Shown here piece after piece: positions 61,232 through 64,000 of a stretch of DNA of 64,000 nt (positions within the stretch are counted from its first letter, which is position 1; each line of letters opens with the position of its first letter). The notes under the pieces were generated by a model that ran no database searches, was not told the DNA's origin, and saw only the letters and a list, made by a program, of their open reading frames with translations. This DNA comes from MPNP01 sp963668325 (GTDB taxonomy: Bacteria > Pseudomonadota > Alphaproteobacteria > Rhodobacterales > Rhodobacteraceae): the NCBI GenBank assembly GCA_963668325.1, contig OY764222.1, positions 1,240,001 through 1,304,000 of the forward strand. The letters run 5' to 3'. The translations under genes and the position numbers were made by a program.

Positions 61232-62563
61232 CTAAAGGCCAGTCAATTTGTCCTGTTTGGCTCGTAGTTTGGCAATATAGCTACCCTGATCATAATCCAC
61301 ATTATGGGCGGTGATCAGGGAGCCTTTCTTTATGGGTTTGGTAACCTTGGCATTTTCCAGCAAACCACAGGGGATGGCCTTTTCTTCCCTGGCCTCATCA
61401 GCCCTATAAGTGACAGCTCTATAGCCATATTCACCAATCTGGCCAAGTATTTCACCCTGTACAAGGTCCTTTTTTGCCACGGCACAAACCTCTGCACTAG
61501 GGACCGGGTTGGGAAACATATCTGCCTTGTTATATAGAACTGCTCTGGCACAGGTAAGTGGAACCTCAAGAGAAGTTAAATGATAGGGCCTTATCAGAGA
61601 AAAAAACGGTCCCTCGCCCATTTTGAGGTCTTTCATTCGCTCCAGTATCCGGGGATGTTCGGCCTCGATTATGACAAAGACACCAGGGGCTATGCCTTTT
61701 CCTACTGAAAAATCCACACATCCTGATGCCGACAATATCCCACCATGTTCCTTGGGTATCAAGACTTTTGCCAACTCATCAGGGCCAACATTGGGTCCAT
61801 GCATTCCAGGGACATCCGGGACTAATCCCGTTGCGTTGGCAATGGCGGCCATCTCAACCATGGTTTTCGACCCCTCAACAAACTCAACCAACATTCGTGG
61901 GTTCATATTCCTGGCGAAAGCCTCCTCTTCATAATCTTTGGGATTAGCATCAAAGCGTAAAGGATTGTTCTTACCCTTACCTGCCGCAACGATCTTGTGG
62001 CCCATTGCAGTAGCAAATTCAATGAGTTCCATGCAAGCGGAGGGTTCATCTCCGGCACCTAGCGAATATATCACACCATGATCATCGGCAAGTTTCTTTA
62101 AAACCGGGCCAATGGTAACATCGGCCTCCACATTCATCATTACCAGATGTTTGCCTTGTTCAATTGATTTCACACCGAATTCAGCGCCAACATTTGGGAT
62201 TCCTGTTGCCTCAATGATAACATCTACCAAATCGCTCTGGATTACATTTATTGGATCTTCCGTGATGGCAACGGATCCATTCTCTATTGCCTGGTTAACT
62301 TCCGATGCAGTTGAGGTTATTTTGGAGCGAACATCAGTATTATAGGCATATTCTAAAGCAGCCATTGCAGATTTGGGCTTGTGATCTGCTATTGCTACGA
62401 CAGTAACCCCATCCATGTTTGCGGTCCGGACAACAATGTCCGTGCCCATTTCACCACAACCAATCAACCCTATTTTGATAGGATTGTTTTCCTGTTGCCG
62501 CATTTGCAGGTCTCTTGCCAAACCGGTTGGAGTTACTTTTCTCAATTTCTTATCCAAACTCAA
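61232..62563 (-). CDS. Homoserine dehydrogenase-like oxidoreductase with SAF domain (COG4091)
   Basis: A 443-residue protein. An N-terminal NAD(P)-binding Rossmann domain (KIGLIGCGEMGTDIVVRTA, then DVIIEATGIPNVGAEFG) is followed by a homoserine-dehydrogenase-like catalytic part (VYSLGAGDEPSACMELIEFA, KGKNNPLRFDANP). The C-terminal part is a SAF domain (CAVAKKDLVQGEILGQIGEYGYR, AKVTKPIKKGSLITAHNV). It matches the 'predicted homoserine dehydrogenase' group often found with sugar-acid catabolic genes. Substrate unknown; it is not expected to be the biosynthetic Hom. Convergent with the amino acid transporter. Confidence 0.83.
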   Translation of the reverse strand: MSLDKKLRKVTPTGLARDLQMRQQENNPIKIGLIGCGEMGTDIVVRTANMDGVTVVAIADHKPKSAMAALEYAYNTDVRSKITSTASEVNQAIENGSVAITEDPINVIQSDLVDVIIEATGIPNVGAEFGVKSIEQGKHLVMMNVEADVTIGPVLKKLADDHGVIYSLGAGDEPSACMELIEFATAMGHKIVAAGKGKNNPLRFDANPKDYEEEAFARNMNPRMLVEFVEGSKTMVEMAAIANATGLVPDVPGMHGPNVGPDELAKVLIPKEHGGILSASGCVDFSVGKGIAPGVFVIIEAEHPRILERMKDLKMGEGPFFSLIRPYHLTSLEVPLTCARAVLYNKADMFPNPVPSAEVCAVAKKDLVQGEILGQIGEYGYRAVTYRADEAREEKAIPCGLLENAKVTKPIKKGSLITAHNVDYDQGSYIAKLRAKQDKLTGL

Positions 62564-62662
62564 GTATATGAATGGGGAGTATCAGGTATAGCAACCAAAC
62601 TCCCGATAAATTACGAGTACAAAATATAACTTTCTGGGTTTACATACAAACCCATTTCAAAC

Positions 62663-62955
62663 ATGGAACCCGAAAGTCTCGCCAGTGTGATGGCTTGTCA
62701 ACCTGACTGTGGGACCCTCGGTATCAGATCCGAACACATTGATCTTACCGACCAAAGCCCTGTTTGGTCGGTAAAATTGTCTACACCGAAGATGTGGGTT
62801 CTGACACCTATTTGTTTATGGAAATAGGTTCTGAGGAACCGATAATCGTTCGAAGTTCCGACAGAATACTTATTGAAATTGGTACAACAGTCGGCTTGAA
62901 ACCACAGGAGGGGAAACTACATCGCTTCAATAACGAGGGTCATCCTGTGCTATAA
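62663..62955 (+). pseudogene. Remnant of a sugar ABC transporter ATPase C-terminus (UgpC/MsmK TOBE domain)
   Basis: Two frames carry parts of the C-terminal regulatory domain of a MalK/UgpC-type ATPase. The first reads GTLGIRSEHIDLTDQSPVW (62710-62766), matching the family's T-L-G-I-R-P-E-H. The second, shifted by a frame, reads VGKIVYTEDVGSDTYLFMEI through GLKPQEGKLHRFN and ends at 62955. No ATPase core, Walker motif or signature is found upstream. It lies just before a GH4 glycosidase, so a sugar transporter operon was probably lost or rearranged here. Confidence 0.8.
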
Positions 62956-63014
62956 ATAAGGGGTTAATGACATTCTTTTTAATTTCAAACCATTAATTCC
63001 TAGGGACAATTAGC

Positions 63015-64000
63015 ATGACAAAAATTGTACTGGTCGGTGCAGGGAGTATTCAATTTGGAGCTCAATTACTTGGAGATATTTTCCAAAGTAGGGTTTTGGA
63101 TGATGCAGAGATTGTTTTAAACGACATAAATCAGGGAGCGGTAGAAAAGACAAGGCAGCTAGCCCAGGATTACATTGATACGAATGGGCTAAACCAGAAG
63201 GTCAAGGTTGAAATTGATCTTGAGAAAGCTCTGAAAGGAGCTTCTTTTGTGGTCATCATGATAGAAATTGGTGATCGCTTCAAGCTTTGGGATATGGACT
63301 GGAAAATACCCCAACAGTTCGGAATTCAACAGGTTTATGGCGAAAATGGTGGCCCTGGGGGTTTATTCCATTCATTGCGGATAATTCCCGCTATTATGGA
63401 GATTTGTCAAAAAGTTTCTGACGTGGCTCCAGAGGCAACAGTATTTAATTTTTCAAACCCAATGAGTCGTATTTGTACGACTATTCATCGAAAGTATCCC
63501 CAATTGAAATTCATTGGAATGTGTCATGAAATAGCCTCCTTGGAAAGGCATTTGCCGGATATACTGGAACAACCAAGAGAAAACATTTTCTATCGTGCAG
63601 GTGGGCTTAACCACTTTTCTGTATTATCAACGGTAAAGTATGTGGATAGTGGTCGAGATGCCTATGATGATGTTCGTAAAAATGCCCCAGCATATTTCGC
63701 ACAAAAGCCGGGATATTCCGAGATTTTGGCAACCGCAAGATCAACAGGTACCGATGTGGAAACTGAAGGTTGGATGAATATAGATCTCAGTCACATCAAA
63801 GAAGTACGGAACTGGTCAGATCGAAGGCTTTTTGCTCTGATACTCCGACACTTTGGCGTACTTCCAATTACTACTGATAGTCACTTTGGGGAATATATCG
63901 GTTGGGCTTACGATGTTTCTGACCATAGGGGTATTCTTGACTTTTATACCTATTACCGAAATTTCCTTGGTAAGGGCAAAGCTAAAATTACGGATGAAAT
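63015..64000 (+). CDS. Glycoside hydrolase family 4 protein (partial)
   Basis: The gene starts at ATG 63015 and runs off the right edge, so 328 residues are seen of about 430-470 expected. The NAD site is KIVLVGAGSIQFGAQLL, and the middle has VYGENGGPGGLFHSLR, NFSNPMSRICTTIHRK and the metal ligand region FIGMCHEIASLERHL (CHE) with GGLNHFSVLS. GH4 enzymes use NAD and a divalent metal to cleave alpha- or beta-glycosides by redox elimination. Subfamily (alpha-galactosidase, alpha-glucosidase or uronidase type) cannot be settled from this portion. It follows the ABC ATPase remnant by about 60 bases. Confidence 0.88.
   Translation, partial: MTKIVLVGAGSIQFGAQLLGDIFQSRVLDDAEIVLNDINQGAVEKTRQLAQDYIDTNGLNQKVKVEIDLEKALKGASFVVIMIEIGDRFKLWDMDWKIPQQFGIQQVYGENGGPGGLFHSLRIIPAIMEICQKVSDVAPEATVFNFSNPMSRICTTIHRKYPQLKFIGMCHEIASLERHLPDILEQPRENIFYRAGGLNHFSVLSTVKYVDSGRDAYDDVRKNAPAYFAQKPGYSEILATARSTGTDVETEGWMNIDLSHIKEVRNWSDRRLFALILRHFGVLPITTDSHFGEYIGWAYDVSDHRGILDFYTYYRNFLGKGKAKITDE

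Noticed and set aside
62381..62629. Plus-strand frame over the start of the COG4091 gene
   Set aside because: It is antisense to the conserved Rossmann motif of the real gene.

Overview
The window looks like a chromosomal segment of a moderately AT-rich, probably aquatic alphaproteobacterium. The evidence is several alphaproteobacterial neighbourhoods in near-canonical form: tsaD facing hemD–mitofilin-like (Mic60)–hemY; ubiB–ubiE close to mutM and an enoyl-CoA hydratase; tlpA facing argH–lptM–lysA; and lspA–DUF3035 lipoprotein–M16–M16. Secondary uptake is abundant (one TRAP system, four ABC systems or parts of them), as in marine heterotrophs. No rRNA, replication origin, CRISPR array or complete insertion sequence is visible. 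The exact order or family cannot be fixed from this window alone.

Layout. 1-0.4 kb: the end of an AAA ATPase followed by a truncated DUF4276 (TOPRIM-like) gene, a broken defence-type pair. 0.5-3.9 kb: glutathionyl-hydroquinone reductase, ahcY and an AlkD-like repair protein. 4.4-6.1 kb: a complete DarT/DarG DNA ADP-ribosylation toxin-antitoxin pair. 6.1-7.2 kb: a decayed spacer holding a second, broken copy of the alkD 3' end, split by a 123-bp MITE-like element with CTAG target duplications. 7.2-10.8 kb: EVE protein and a DctPQM TRAP transporter. 11-16.3 kb: tsaD, hemD, Mic60-like, hemY and tRNA-Thr(CGU); hemC is absent from its usual place. 16.5-18.5 kb: a thermonuclease and a translationally coupled PIN protein/unknown protein pair.

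18.9-33.2 kb: uronate dehydrogenase, ubiB, ubiE, a TPP riboswitch with thiBPQ, mutM, enoyl-CoA hydratase, copper P-type ATPase, malic enzyme MaeB and 5-hydroxyisourate hydrolase. The last gene opens a likely urate-degradation region (32.9-38.2 kb): an ABC importer whose binding-protein gene carries a -1 frameshift, the membrane urate oxidase PuuD and a fumarylacetoacetase-family hydrolase. A second NitT/TauT-type ABC importer lies opposite (38.4-41.7 kb), then putA.

46-47.7 kb: a frameshifted AlbA_2/HATPase regulator followed by a 100-bp tandem repeat. 47.8-51.2 kb: lysA, lptM, argH, tlpA. 51.4-52.9 kb: a HigB/HigA-type module whose antitoxin carries an ImmA/IrrE zinc-protease domain. 53-58.7 kb: envelope and secretion genes (heparinase-like, lspA, DUF3035 lipoprotein, two M16 peptidases). 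58.7-64 kb: a secreted HNH/Excalibur nuclease, a polar amino acid ABC pair without ATPase, a SAF-domain homoserine-dehydrogenase-like enzyme, the remnant of a sugar-ABC ATPase, and a GH4 glycosidase running off the end.

Accessory themes are (i) toxin-antitoxin and defence modules in all states of repair (DarTG, HigBA-ImmA, PIN pair, AAA/DUF4276, AlbA_2) and (ii) stem-loops placed just after binding-protein genes in three unrelated transporter operons. Two of the broken genes differ from an intact frame by one missing G in a G run, so sequencing error must be excluded before calling them pseudogenes. The least explained items are the PIN/unknown-protein pair, the MITE-like insertion in the duplicated alkD tail and the 100-bp tandem repeat.
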